Shown piece by piece: positions 1-8,312 of a DNA stretch of 48,203 nucleotides. The stretch covers positions 1-48,203 of the forward strand of contig JACRLB010000013.1 of assembly GCA_016235445.1 (NCBI GenBank). Direction: 5' to 3'. Position 1 is the first letter of the stretch; each line of letters begins with the position of its first letter. Made by a program: the position numbers and the translations under genes. The DNA is from Chloroflexota bacterium (GTDB taxonomy: Bacteria > Chloroflexota > Anaerolineae > Anaerolineales > Villigracilaceae). The notes beneath the pieces were generated by a model. The model ran no database searches and was not told the origin of the DNA. It worked only from the letters and a program-made list of their open reading frames with translations.

Positions 1-74
1 AGGCGTTTCTCGGCTAATTTTTGCATCACTTCCAACCGACTGATTTCTTTTGTGCTCATATTCAACGTCTCCAT
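1..74 (-). CDS. Transposase N-terminus (partial, ISNCY-like)
   Basis: Only the first 24 or so codons lie in the window; the gene runs off the left edge. The minus-strand reading is METLNMSTKEISRLEV followed by MQKLAEKRL. The pattern of a short lead, then KEI-RL-V-KL-E-RL before an expected helix-turn-helix, is what I know from ISNCY-type transposases. An AGGAG-type ribosome binding site lies 7 nt before the ATG at 74; a second ATG at 59 is possible but has no such site. Just upstream (80-140) are repeated GACATTT-ACTTTG strings typical of insertion-sequence ends. Family assignment rests on 24 residues and is tentative. Confidence 0.5.
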   Translation of the reverse strand, partial: METLNMSTKEISRLEVMQKLAEKR

Positions 75-140
75 TTCGCGTCCTCCGAAGGGGACATTTT
101 AACTTTGGCGAAAAGTGACATTTCTACTTTGGGCTAACAA
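75..140. mobile_element. Putative insertion-sequence terminal region
   Basis: Between the transposase start and about position 140 the sequence carries degenerate direct repeats: GACATTTTAACTTTGG near 94, then GTGACATTTCTACTTTGGG near 116, then CTAACAATGACA. Repeated GACATTT/ACTTTG units next to the transposase start are typical of the ends of some IS families, where they serve as transposase-binding sites. The exact outer boundary is not visible; it may fall at the CCCCTTCGGGG palindrome at about 145, which belongs to a chromosomal repeat family seen again at 11200. Confidence 0.4.
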
Positions 141-143
141 TGA

Positions 144-204
144 CACCCCTTCGGGGTTGAATCACCTGCTTCCCAAAACTATAATCATTTGACCCTTCGG
201 GGTC
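144..204. repeat. Two CCCCTTCGGGG-type palindromes
   Basis: Palindromes are centred at about 150 (ACCCCTTCGGGGT) and 199 (ACCCTTCGGGGT), roughly 49 nt apart. The first, with its flanks ATGACA and TTGA, reappears nearly unchanged at about 11197-11217. The second, preceded by ATAATCATTTG, reappears inverted at about 11109-11131. This is a dispersed intergenic palindrome family. Confidence 0.6.
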
Positions 205-231
205 TTTAAGTAAATCGCGTAAGGATATTCC

Positions 232-372
232 GTAGGGGCAACCCATCCATGCATTACAAGAGGCTGATTCTCAAAGGGCGTGTTGCCCAGTGCATGAAGG
301 CATCCCGTGGGAACAGGGCGACCCGCCTTTTGCGCAATCAGGTTTTCAAGAATATGGATGGGTCGCCCCTAC
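232..372. repeat. Palindromic intergenic element, 141 bp
   Basis: The left arm at 232-250 (GTAGGGGCAACCCATCCAT) is the inverted copy of 354-372 with one mismatch. The interior holds further GGGC/GCCC self-complementary strings (279-293 and 314-333). No coding potential that I would support. Together with 75-204 this fills the gene-free stretch before the ABC permease. Confidence 0.65.
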
Positions 373-392
373 TGCGTAAGGTGGTGATTAAC

Positions 393-412
393 ACAAAACC
401 GCAGGGTTTTGT
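393..412 (-). terminator. Possible weak terminator after the ABC exporter operon
   Basis: An 8-bp perfect stem ACAAAACC / GGTTTTGT with loop GCAG lies 2 nt past the stop codon of the permease gene. The U-run is only the one inside the stem, so termination would be weak. Confidence 0.35.
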
Positions 413-414
413 TT

Positions 415-1848
415 TCAACTCCCTAAAACATTGAACAACAGCCCAGGCGTAATGTATGCTTCGATCAATGCCGCAATCGCCATCAGCGGCACCACAACGC
501 CGATAAAAATCTTCGCCCAATCGGCCAGCAATTCAATGATGATCTCCCCCATGGATTTTCCCGTCTGCGGCGTGACGAGGGCGGCGCCGAAATATAACGC
601 CACCGCACTGCCGATCATCAGGGCGGGAATCTCGAAGATGCCATGCGGCACGATCCCAGCCAGGAAGATCGGCCAGGGCTGTACCCCCAGCAATTGAAGC
701 AACGCAAATATTCCACCGATCAAACTGATATTCACCATGTAAAGCAGGATGCCCAGCACGCTGAACGAAACCAGCCCCGCCAGGAAAATAACAGCCACAG
801 CGCGGGTATTATTCAAAAACAGAAAGGGCGCGCTGATGCTGTTGCGAATCGCTTCGAGGTCCGGGAGTTCGCGCACCTGCTCTTCCATTTTTTGCAAATC
901 TTCCGGGGAGGCAAGGGCAATGGTCTCGGCAGTGTTCACCATGATCCAGTCATAGCCCATCCACAGGCTGACGCCCGCAATCAACACGGTAAAAAATACA
1001 GCGGGGAGAATGCGTCGAAAAGCGGCGCTTAACACATTTCGATACCAAAACCCAACCGAGCCTGCCCCGCCGCGGAAATTTGACCAAAACGTATGCCAGA
1101 GCCAGCGCAGGTTAATCACATCAATTTCGCGCCCCAGCAAATATTCACGCTGGAAGTGCGCAAGCCCAACGCGGATCAACAACAGCGCAATGATCATCAC
1201 ACCCGCCACCGCCAGCCACAACACCTGCTCATTGCCCCAGAACAACATCACCGCCTCGCCCTGCATCAAAATTGCGACGGGGATCACAATGAAAGAAGCC
1301 AGCAAATTGGCGGCCTTCACCGAAGTGGATTGCACCGAAATCACAATCGCCGCGCTCACCATCAAAAACGCATGAGCCGTGGTCAGCAAAAATAATTGAA
1401 CCATCACTGGCACAGGCGGCATATTCAAATTCTGGCGTGAAGCCAGAATAAGATACAACCCAATCGACACGTAACTCGCAAGCAAAGGCGTGGCCACACC
1501 CACCAGCAATTTTCCAAAATACAACTGCCAGTCATCCAGCGGCGCGCTCAACATCGGCTCGATCGTGCCGCGCTCTTTCTCCCCCACAAAAGACTCCAGC
1601 GCAACGATCAGCGAAACCGTGATCGGAAAGAACCCGATGATCATGATCGAGAACGGCACAAGCCTTTCGAGGATCAGATCGGCATTGTATTGATTCAAAA
1701 AATCAACCGTTTGTTTTGCAAATTCATTCATCAAAAACGGGAAGCACAACGTCAATATCAACATCGGCGCAATCACGCGCCAGTCGCGGAACTGATCGCG
1801 CAATTCACGTCCCGCCACCAGCCAGACGAGTTTAAGTTTACTGAACAT
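415..1848 (-). CDS. ABC-2 type permease with SpoIIM-like C-terminal domain
   Basis: The protein is 477 aa and integral to the membrane. Residues about 1-260 resemble ABC-2 exporter permeases: a cytoplasmic start with RELRDQFRDWR, then several membrane spans, with GEKERGTIEPMLSAPL in the first cytoplasmic loop, a hallmark of this family. Residues about 275-475 match the SpoIIM family: FLNNTRAVAV, a hydrophobic hairpin, then IVPHGIFEIPALMIG and a final ALIEAYITPG. This makes it a fusion. The start is chosen as ATG 1848 because AAAAGGA lies 7 nt upstream; a GTG at 1854 would sit directly on that site. It overlaps the upstream ATPase gene by 11 nt, so the two are probably translationally coupled. 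The substrate is unknown; the ATPase partner implies export. The role of the SpoIIM part in a non-sporulating lineage is unclear. Confidence 0.85.
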   Translation of the reverse strand: MFSKLKLVWLVAGRELRDQFRDWRVIAPMLILTLCFPFLMNEFAKQTVDFLNQYNADLILERLVPFSIMIIGFFPITVSLIVALESFVGEKERGTIEPMLSAPLDDWQLYFGKLLVGVATPLLASYVSIGLYLILASRQNLNMPPVPVMVQLFLLTTAHAFLMVSAAIVISVQSTSVKAANLLASFIVIPVAILMQGEAVMLFWGNEQVLWLAVAGVMIIALLLIRVGLAHFQREYLLGREIDVINLRWLWHTFWSNFRGGAGSVGFWYRNVLSAAFRRILPAVFFTVLIAGVSLWMGYDWIMVNTAETIALASPEDLQKMEEQVRELPDLEAIRNSISAPFLFLNNTRAVAVIFLAGLVSFSVLGILLYMVNISLIGGIFALLQLLGVQPWPIFLAGIVPHGIFEIPALMIGSAVALYFGAALVTPQTGKSMGEIIIELLADWAKIFIGVVVPLMAIAALIEAYITPGLLFNVLGS

Positions 1849-2773
1849 GCTCACGTCCTTTTGCGTCTGCCATCACTTTCAGGTACACCTGCTCCAGCGT
1901 CCGCGCTTCTTCTTGAAACGCCATGACAGGCGCGGATTTCGATGACAGCGCATTCAATATCTGCGGATTCATTTCCTCAGGCCGCTTCACACGCACCTTC
2001 AAGCTGGTCGGCGTTTGCGAAAGCATTTCCACATCTTTGGGTAATTCCAACCCAGTTGAATTCCAGGCCTCAGTGAATTTGACTTCATATTCAGGCGCGC
2101 CCAGCACCTGACTCTTCAACTCGTCCAATGTCCCCTGCAATAAAACACGCCCGCGATAAATGATGGCGATCTTGTCTGCCAGCGCTTCCACTTCGGTGAG
2201 GTTATGCGAGCAAATGATGATCGTGCGGCTGGCAGATTTCAAACGCGAAATTTCATCCCTCACCAGCCGCGCAGATTCTGGGTCCATGGCCGAGGTGGGT
2301 TCGTCCAGCAGAAGTACGCCGGGGTCGTGCATCATGGCGCGGGCCAGAGCCAGTTTTTGGCGCATTCCTTTCGAGTATTCGCCGATCCTGCGTCGAGCCG
2401 CTTCTGCCAGCCCAAAGTATTCAAGCAGGTTATCACTGCGTGCCTTTCGCGCAGACGGAGAAAGGCTGTACACCTGCCCGAAATAATCGAGGTATTCGAT
2501 GGCCGTCATCCGCATGTAAAGACCGTGTTGCTCCGTCAGCACCCCCACCGAAGCGCGGACGTCATGCCCGTTCTTCGACACGTCATACCCAGCCACCCGC
2601 GCCCACCCGCGAGACGGTTGCAGTAATGCCGTCAACATGCGGACGGTGGTGGTTTTGCCTGCGCCATTCTGCCCCAACAACGCCAATATCTGGCCGGACT
2701 GCACGGAGAGATTCACTCCATCCACAGCCATAAAGTCATGAAATTGCTTGCTTAGATCCTGGGTTTCAATCAT
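1838..2773 (-). CDS. ABC transporter ATP-binding protein
   Basis: The protein is 311 aa and cytosolic, and supplies ATP hydrolysis for the downstream permease. Visible motifs are Walker A GQNGAGKTTT, signature EYSKGMRQKLALARAMM, Walker B VLLLDEPTSAMDP and a switch histidine in IIICSHN. The C-terminal 90 residues form the extra domain common in drug/antibiotic-type exporter ATPases. ATG 2773 was chosen because AAGGA lies at good distance, and because the longer reading enters the palindromic repeat at 2797-3008. The gene overlaps the permease. Being last before a 340-bp gap, it is the first gene of the two-gene operon. Substrate unknown. Confidence 0.9.
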   Translation of the reverse strand: MIETQDLSKQFHDFMAVDGVNLSVQSGQILALLGQNGAGKTTTVRMLTALLQPSRGWARVAGYDVSKNGHDVRASVGVLTEQHGLYMRMTAIEYLDYFGQVYSLSPSARKARSDNLLEYFGLAEAARRRIGEYSKGMRQKLALARAMMHDPGVLLLDEPTSAMDPESARLVRDEISRLKSASRTIIICSHNLTEVEALADKIAIIYRGRVLLQGTLDELKSQVLGAPEYEVKFTEAWNSTGLELPKDVEMLSQTPTSLKVRVKRPEEMNPQILNALSSKSAPVMAFQEEARTLEQVYLKVMADAKGREHVQ

Positions 2774-2796
2774 AGGTTTTCCTTTTCGTGCCTTTC

Positions 2797-3008
2797 TGTA
2801 CCGCGACATTTATGTGGCCTTGCACGGCCAGGCGACATATTGCAGATTAACAAATTAACCGGACAATAAAATTTCGCGCTGAGCGGAGTGAGCGCTTTTC
2901 GCGAACACAGCCGAAGCGCAGGATCGCGCGAAAACACGTCTCGACTACGGCTTTCGACGAGCACGAATTGCTGGATTTAATTGTAAAACTGCAAAATGTC
3001 GCGGTACA
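2797..3008. repeat. Palindromic intergenic element, 212 bp, with inner repeats
   Basis: Perfect 15-bp outer arms TGTACCGCGACATTT (2797-2811) and its inverse (2994-3008). Inside these, 2836-2870 and 2975-2993 form a second, imperfect complementary pair (TTGCAGATTAACAA against TTGTAAAACTGCAA), and the centre (about 2875-2965) is rich in GCG/CGC self-complementarity. It occupies most of the 340-bp gap between lgt and the ABC exporter and contains no supported gene. The exporter promoter must lie in or next to it. Confidence 0.7.
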
Positions 3009-3114
3009 AATCCTTATTCCATAAGAGGGTGATGCTTTATAAGGGGCGGCAATTATAAGAAGCTGGTCATTTCTATTTTATTACCCGCCACGCTCCCCCA
3101 TCTTCACAAAAGCC

Positions 3115-3915
3115 TTACAATTCCCGCGCAGAACGATAACGCCAGAACAGCCCGCCGCCCGCGCAGACAAAAAGAATCGCAAAAAACAACTGATTGATAT
3201 TCAACCCACCGACCAGCGCCACATCGAGGCGTAAAAATTCGAGCGAAAAACGGACGGCTGAATAAATCAAAAGGTAAACGAGGAAAAGATCGCCCGTTTT
3301 CAGGCGGATTGAAAATTTGCGCCCAAGCCACAGAAGCAGAAACAGGTTTGCGAAATTCAGCATGGCTTCGTAGGCAAATAACGGATGATAAAAATGCGCT
3401 TCTTCATACCCGATCAAACGGCTGGCAGGGTCGATGAACATGCCCCAGGGTACATCTGTAGGCAGGCCGTACAATTCCTGGTTGAAATAATTGCCGATGC
3501 GGCCAATCCCTTGCGCAAGGGCAAGAGCAGGCGCGAGCAGGTCGGCCAGTTCCCAAAAGGGAATTTCGCTTTTGCGGGAAAAAACCAAAAGCACGAGAAT
3601 GCCAGCGATAATGACACCGGGGATTCCAAATCCACCAGTCCACAAGGCCAGGGCGTCTAATGGATGGGCGAGATAATATTTGGTGGTCAGACCAAGCTGA
3701 ACGGAGGAAAGAGGCGGGGTGAAAATATGCCAGAGGCGCGCGCCAATCGTCCCCCAAATCATCAAAGGCAGGAAGAGGTAATAGATAATCTCAGGGTCGT
3801 AGCCGCGGCGTTTGGTCTGGTAGGCGGCCAGCAAGGCCCCCGCCGCAATGCCAAGCACAAGCAGAAAACCGTTCCAGCGCATCAACCAGGGGCCGATCAG
3901 GAATCCTTCGCTCAT
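3115..3915 (-). CDS. lgt: Prolipoprotein diacylglyceryl transferase
   Basis: The protein is 266 aa, the normal family size, with about seven membrane spans. Lgt transfers diacylglycerol from phosphatidylglycerol to the lipobox cysteine of prelipoproteins at the cytoplasmic membrane, the first step of lipoprotein maturation. The family signature is clear: QGIGRIGNYFNQELYG (usually GRIGNFINGE), plus an HPLFAYEA segment and a conserved GARLWHI near residue 60. ATG 3915 overlaps the stop of the upstream phosphatidyltransferase by 1 nt (TGATG), so the two are coupled; a TTG one codon earlier is the alternative. The later step, signal peptidase II, is encoded at 19954-20550. Confidence 0.93.
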   Translation of the reverse strand: MSEGFLIGPWLMRWNGFLLVLGIAAGALLAAYQTKRRGYDPEIIYYLFLPLMIWGTIGARLWHIFTPPLSSVQLGLTTKYYLAHPLDALALWTGGFGIPGVIIAGILVLLVFSRKSEIPFWELADLLAPALALAQGIGRIGNYFNQELYGLPTDVPWGMFIDPASRLIGYEEAHFYHPLFAYEAMLNFANLFLLLWLGRKFSIRLKTGDLFLVYLLIYSAVRFSLEFLRLDVALVGGLNINQLFFAILFVCAGGGLFWRYRSAREL

Positions 3916-4547
3916 CAATGGATGTACTCTTTATTCTCTCTGGCTTTTTTCATGCGCTCATGCCCCTGCACGCGGACGTGAAGAATGCGCTGTAACGCGG
4001 TAAAGTTTCCAAGCAGTGCGATCAGAAGCGACGCGATGAATGGCTGGTTGAACACAAGCAAGGGAATCAAAACCAGGTAGCGTTCCACGCGGGAAAGTAT
4101 GCCGACCTTTGCCGTAAACCCCAACCCCTCGGCGCGGGCTTTGACGTACGAGACCAGCAGAGAACCAGCCGCGGCCGCAAAAGTAACCATCACACCGCGA
4201 TAATCCGCCAGCGAAAGGAAATAATATAAAAGCCCGCCGAAGGTAATCAACTCTGCATAACGGTCGCTGACGGAATCCACAAAGCCGCCGAAGTCGCTGG
4301 GGTCGCCGCGCAGGCGCGCCATGGTTCCGTCGAAGGCATCCACAAGCACCGAAGCCAGCAGGACGAATGCGCCCGTTGTCATGCGGCCTTGCGAAATAAA
4401 ATATGCGCCAATCGTTGTCCCCACAAGCCCCAGCAATGTGATCGTGTTCGGGGTTAATCCGATGCGATTCAAAAACGCGCCGATGGGGTCGAGGATGCCT
4501 TTAAAAATAATTCTCAGTCTGTCGGTGAAGGTGGGTTTTGGATTCAT
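3915..4547 (-). CDS. CDP-alcohol phosphatidyltransferase family protein
   Basis: The protein is 210 aa with about six membrane spans. It carries the full family motif D-G-x2-A-R-x8-G-x3-D-x3-D as DGTMARLRGDPSDFGGFVDSVSDR split over residues about 71-94, which binds the CDP-alcohol and metal ions. Family members join a CDP-activated lipid to an alcohol (glycerol phosphate, inositol phosphate, serine). The N-terminus (LNRIGLTPNTITLLGL) is closest to what I recall for phosphatidylinositol-phosphate/archaetidylinositol-phosphate-type synthases, but motifs alone do not fix the acceptor. It is coupled to lgt by a 1-nt overlap and separated from ftsK by a short palindromic repeat. Confidence 0.85.
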   Translation of the reverse strand: MNPKPTFTDRLRIIFKGILDPIGAFLNRIGLTPNTITLLGLVGTTIGAYFISQGRMTTGAFVLLASVLVDAFDGTMARLRGDPSDFGGFVDSVSDRYAELITFGGLLYYFLSLADYRGVMVTFAAAAGSLLVSYVKARAEGLGFTAKVGILSRVERYLVLIPLLVFNQPFIASLLIALLGNFTALQRILHVRVQGHERMKKARENKEYIH

Positions 4548-4595
4548 CGTCTGGCTTAAAGGATCCTTTCAGGATTTTGTAGGGCTATTGTTTTC

Positions 4596-4662
4596 ATCCG
4601 CTAATCCTCACGAATCTACGCTAATTTTTTTAATTCGCAGAGATCAGCGCGGATTAGCGGAT
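4596..4662. repeat. Short palindromic intergenic repeat
   Basis: Perfect 12-bp arms ATCCGCTAATCC (4596-4607) and inverse (4651-4662) around a 43-bp AT-rich middle containing ACGCTAATTTTTTTAATTCGC. It lies between ftsK and the phosphatidyltransferase. A related but degraded string (CGCGGATAAATTC, AATCAGCG) occurs at about 40390-40440. Confidence 0.6.
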
Positions 4663-4668
4663 TTTTTA

Positions 4669-6882
4669 TCACTCTTCGGATTTTCCCTCGTCTGCGAGAT
4701 CATCCTCGCTAACGAGGACATCGCGCTCTTTGCCTCCGCCTTGAGAGGGTCCAACAACCCCCATCTCTTCAAGCTGATCAAGTAATCGCGCGGCGCGCGG
4801 ATACCCGATCCGCAGGCGGCGTTGGAGCAATGACGCAGAGGCGCGCTGGCTGTGGCGCACAATGGAGATGGCCTGTTCCACCAAACCATCATCTTCGTTC
4901 TCGCCGGGTTCCTGCAAGAGCTTTTCCCAGGGCGGGGTTTCTTCGGCGGCATCTGTATTTTTCTGCCAATGTGAAATGATGCGTTCGATCTCCATGTCGG
5001 TGATCATCACGCCCTGCGCGCGGACGGGGTTGCCAACTTCGGGGTTGAGGAAGAGCATGTCACCGCGCCCGAGCAGGCTTTCTGCGCCGGTGTAATCCAA
5101 AATCACGCGGCTGTCGATGCCCGATGCAACCGCAAAAGCCAGGCGCGCCGGGAAGTTGGCTTTGATGAGACCCGTGACTACATCGGTTGAAGGACGCTGG
5201 GTGGCGACGACGAGATGAATGCCCGTCGCGCGCGCCATTTGCGCGAGACGGACGAGGTTGTGTTCGGTCTGGTCTGGGGCAGACATCATTAAGTCGGCGA
5301 GTTCATCGATCAAAACAACGATGCGCGGCAGGGCTTTTCCTTCCGCTTTGCGCGTTGCTTTGCGGTTGTAGGAATCCAAATCACGGGCATGGGCTGATTC
5401 GAGCAGTCGGTAGCGGTGTTCCATTTCAACCACCACCCAGCGCAGGACGCCCAAAATGCGTTCGAGGTTGGTTTCCACTTTGCCGAACAAATGCGGCAGT
5501 CCGTTGAAGCGAATCAACTCCACCATTTTCGAGTCGATCATGACCATGCGCAGGTCTTCGGGGGCGTTGTTCATGGCGAGGCAGGCGGCAATGGAAGTGA
5601 TGCAAACGGATTTACCGGAACCTGTGGAACCTGCAATCAGCAAATGTGGCATTCGAGAGAGGTCGGCGATCAACGGCTGGCCTGAGACATCCCGTCCGAG
5701 GGCAAGGGTGAGCGGCGCGCCTCCTTTATAAAACGAATCCGATTCAAGCAGGGTCTTCATGCGGACGACGGAGCTGTGGGTGTTCGGCACTTCGATGCCA
5801 ACGTAGGGTTTGCCCGGCACAGGCGCTTCGATGCGTAAGCGTTGGGCAGATAGCGCCAGGGCAATATCCTTTTCCAGTGAGGCGATTTGCGCCACGCGCA
5901 CTTTCATTTGCTGGGCGTCTTCTTCATCGGAGCCGGGCTTTTTGATGAAGCCAGGCTGGACGGCAAACTGAGTCACTGCGGGGCCAACGCGATAGCCTAT
6001 GACCGTGGCAGGAATGCCAAACTCGGAGAGGGTTTTCATGATAAGCCCGGCGGTCTGGTTGATGGTGCGTTCGTCGGCGCGGGCGGCGGTTTCTGCCAGC
6101 AGGATGCTTAAAGGAGGCAAGTCTTCTCCACGCGGAGGAGGCTTGAGCGATTTCTCGTCTTTTTTGTTGGATGACTTTAATGAGGTGCGAAATTCAGGCG
6201 GAAGAGGCTGTGCCTTCTTTTTGGGCGCGGCTGATTTTGCCGATTCTTCCACACTTCTCTCTGCTTCAACAGGGACGGGGGTGGAAGCAACTATCGGCGG
6301 GGCTTCCCCGGCAATTTGCAAAAGCCAGGCTTCCAGTTTTTGCCACAAGCCAAACCCTGTGGCAACGGCAAACGCCCACAATAAGAATAGTACGAGCGTG
6401 CCGAGAATTGCGCCCATATAACGCCATGCCAGGGTGACAAGCCCCCAGCCCAGCCGGCCGCCATCCATGCCGGACTCTGCGCGGAAGAGGTTGTTGCCGC
6501 TCGAAACAGCGAGCAGGCCGAGGGTTAAGAGGGAAGCGAGTTCGAGGGCGATGATGCGTCCCCAGCTTGTTTGGCCTTTGTCTCGTTTAACAATCGAATA
6601 GCCCAGGTATCCAATCCCAAAAATGATGAGGATACTGCCCCAGCCAAACCAGCGCCGAAGCATGACGGCGAAGGGGGTGAGCAGAATGCCTTCGGTGAAT
6701 TCCCAAACTGCAAGCAAAGACATGACCGCAAATGCGATCAGGGTTACGCCGGCCGCATCGCGCAGAAAACGCCCGAACTGGGTGTTGAAGTGGGCAAACT
6801 TGTCGAGCCAGTCGTTGCCCGAAGGAGGCGGCGGTTCAGTGTGTTCGTATTGTTTTTTGCGGAAAGTTGGGTTTTCAGGCAT
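4669..6882 (-). CDS. ftsK: FtsK/SpoIIIE-type DNA translocase
   Basis: The protein is 737 aa. FtsK is a membrane-anchored hexameric ATPase that pumps chromosomal DNA through the closing septum. The layout is complete: about four N-terminal membrane spans (residues 45-190), a short proline/lysine/serine-rich linker (about 195-260), an alpha subdomain, then the motor with Walker A AGSTGSGKS near residue 418 and Walker B RIVVLIDELADLM near 523, followed by the conserved QRPSTDVVTGLIKANFPARLAF. The final 65 residues are a winged-helix gamma domain (LLQRRLRIGYPRAARLLDQLE), the part that reads polar DNA sequences. The gene starts 5 nt after the S1-domain gene stop with no clear ribosome binding site, which suggests translational coupling. 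Confidence 0.95.
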   Translation of the reverse strand: MPENPTFRKKQYEHTEPPPPSGNDWLDKFAHFNTQFGRFLRDAAGVTLIAFAVMSLLAVWEFTEGILLTPFAVMLRRWFGWGSILIIFGIGYLGYSIVKRDKGQTSWGRIIALELASLLTLGLLAVSSGNNLFRAESGMDGGRLGWGLVTLAWRYMGAILGTLVLFLLWAFAVATGFGLWQKLEAWLLQIAGEAPPIVASTPVPVEAERSVEESAKSAAPKKKAQPLPPEFRTSLKSSNKKDEKSLKPPPRGEDLPPLSILLAETAARADERTINQTAGLIMKTLSEFGIPATVIGYRVGPAVTQFAVQPGFIKKPGSDEEDAQQMKVRVAQIASLEKDIALALSAQRLRIEAPVPGKPYVGIEVPNTHSSVVRMKTLLESDSFYKGGAPLTLALGRDVSGQPLIADLSRMPHLLIAGSTGSGKSVCITSIAACLAMNNAPEDLRMVMIDSKMVELIRFNGLPHLFGKVETNLERILGVLRWVVVEMEHRYRLLESAHARDLDSYNRKATRKAEGKALPRIVVLIDELADLMMSAPDQTEHNLVRLAQMARATGIHLVVATQRPSTDVVTGLIKANFPARLAFAVASGIDSRVILDYTGAESLLGRGDMLFLNPEVGNPVRAQGVMITDMEIERIISHWQKNTDAAEETPPWEKLLQEPGENEDDGLVEQAISIVRHSQRASASLLQRRLRIGYPRAARLLDQLEEMGVVGPSQGGGKERDVLVSEDDLADEGKSEE

Positions 6883-6887
6883 TCGAG

Positions 6888-7853
6888 TTATTCGAGCCTC
6901 ATGCTGAGGCCGAGGCGTTGGTGGGCGGCATCCAGGTGCAAAATGCGCGCCTGCACCTGCTGTCCATCGGAAAGGACTTCGCGCAGGGGTTTGCCTTCGG
7001 CCTGTGGAATTTCGGATACGTGAATGAGTCCTTCCACGCCGGCTTCCAAACGCGCAAACGCGCCGAAGGAAAGCACGCTGGTAATGACGGCGTTTTTGAC
7101 CGAGCCTTCTGGAAACTCAGCGGAGGCATTCTGCCAGGGGTTCGGCAATAAGCGTTTCAAACTCAGGGCAACCCGGCATCGTTCGGGCGCGAGATCCAAA
7201 ACCTGCACTTCGATTGTCGCGCCCATCTTTACGGTTTGAGACGGGTGGGTCACACGTCCCCAGGATAATTCGGAAATGTGGATCAGCCCTTCGACGCCGC
7301 CGAGATCGATGAACACGCCAAAGTCGGTGATGTTGGTGACCACGCCTTCAACTTTTTGGCCCGCCTGCAAGGCATGGAATAATTCGGCGCGTTTGCCAGG
7401 CTCCGATTGCGCGGCGCGTTCAGAAAAGACCACGCGCCCATCCTCCGGCACACATTCGATCACCTTCAAACGAAGCGAACGCCCGATATACGTTTCGAGG
7501 TTGTGGTCGCGTTCGGAATTTTCGATTTTGCCTGCGAGTTCAACCAGGTGCGACAAGGGCACGAATCCATACAGCCCATCGCCCTCCACGAGCAGGCCGC
7601 CGCGGTTGTGCCCGGTCACGGTCAGGTCGATGATCTGATCGCGCATGTAAAGGTCTTTGACTTGAGTCCAATTGGCGGTGACTTTTTTCTCCGGGGAAGC
7701 GTTCTTCGCCTCTTCATTGACCTCGGGCCTGCTCCCCGCCGAACGGGCAGGAGTCGCCGCCGAAGCACGGTTCTCCTCCGCCAGCACAGATGCCCACCAG
7801 CCATCATCCACTTGCGGCATTGGGTTTTCGTATTTTCTTTTTTGGCCAGTCAT
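6888..7853 (-). CDS. rpsA: S1 RNA-binding domain protein (short ribosomal protein S1-like)
   Basis: The protein is 321 aa. After a 65-residue low-complexity lead it has three S1 (OB-fold) domains: about 70-145 (a divergent first copy), 165-235 (GQKVEGVVTNITDFGVFIDL, GLIHISELSW) and 245-318 (NAVITSVLSFGAFARLE, GLIHVSEIPQ). Ribosomal S1 recruits mRNA to the 30S subunit. At three domains it is shorter than the four to six of classical S1, so it may be a compact S1 or an S1-like RNA-binding regulator. The start has a strong AAGGAGG site at the right distance. It is the first gene of a unit with ftsK. Confidence 0.75.
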   Translation of the reverse strand: MTGQKRKYENPMPQVDDGWWASVLAEENRASAATPARSAGSRPEVNEEAKNASPEKKVTANWTQVKDLYMRDQIIDLTVTGHNRGGLLVEGDGLYGFVPLSHLVELAGKIENSERDHNLETYIGRSLRLKVIECVPEDGRVVFSERAAQSEPGKRAELFHALQAGQKVEGVVTNITDFGVFIDLGGVEGLIHISELSWGRVTHPSQTVKMGATIEVQVLDLAPERCRVALSLKRLLPNPWQNASAEFPEGSVKNAVITSVLSFGAFARLEAGVEGLIHVSEIPQAEGKPLREVLSDGQQVQARILHLDAAHQRLGLSMRLE

Positions 7854-8024
7854 GGAGGCCTCCTTCTCTTGCTTTATTATTTATCTGTATCGCAACACAT
7901 CGTCCTCGCAGGGAATTCATGTTGCGTGAAAATTTTGCAGTGAAATCATCTCTCGCAAGATTTGCTCCGTACAAATTTCATTTTTCCGCGAAGAGCGCAA
8001 AGTTCTAATAAGTCCTTGCGCTTT

Positions 8025-8230
8025 CTTTTTTGTACACGGATTTAACGGAAGACTTCACTGCAAAAACCTTTTTTAACCACGAAGGACACCAAGCTCACGA
8101 AGAAAGTTCAAAAGCGAAAGACCTTTTTGCAGTGGAGTCACGGAAAAGAGCGGCTTTTTTTAAGTTTTTTCCGTGAACTTCAGACGCGAAGCGTCCGTGC
8201 TGTCCGTGTCCCAAAAAAGAGTTAAGAAAC
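8025..8230. repeat. Composite nested palindromic repeat
   Basis: Within the 459-bp gene-free stretch 7854-8312. The left outer arm TTTTTTGTACACGGATTTAACGG (split here: TTTTTTGTACACGG at 8025-8038, then ATTTAACGG) is the same arm seen at 18767, 23711 and 46591. The right part TCCGTGTCCCAAAAAAGA plus GTTAAGAAAC (8203-8230) recurs at 22665-22693 and 23790-23821. Inserted inside is a 79-bp unit with perfect 11-bp arms CACTGCAAAAA (8056-8066) and inverse (8124-8134), holding AACCACGAAGGACACC. A small perfect hairpin CGCAAGAT-AA-ATCTTGCG follows at 8282-8299. No gene is supported in this stretch. Confidence 0.7.
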
Positions 8231-8312
8231 AATCTTTTAGGGGCTTCTCGCTTCATTATTGGTGAATGTACGGTGGAGAATCGCAAGATAAATCTTGCGG
8301 TACCAACGCTGG

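Noticed and set aside
249-434. Small open frame near the window start
   Set aside because: It covers the 232-372 palindromic element and runs into the permease gene end; no support for translation.
2770-2964. Small open frame between the ABC ATPase and lgt
   Set aside because: It is made of the 2797-3008 palindromic repeat and has no ribosome binding site.
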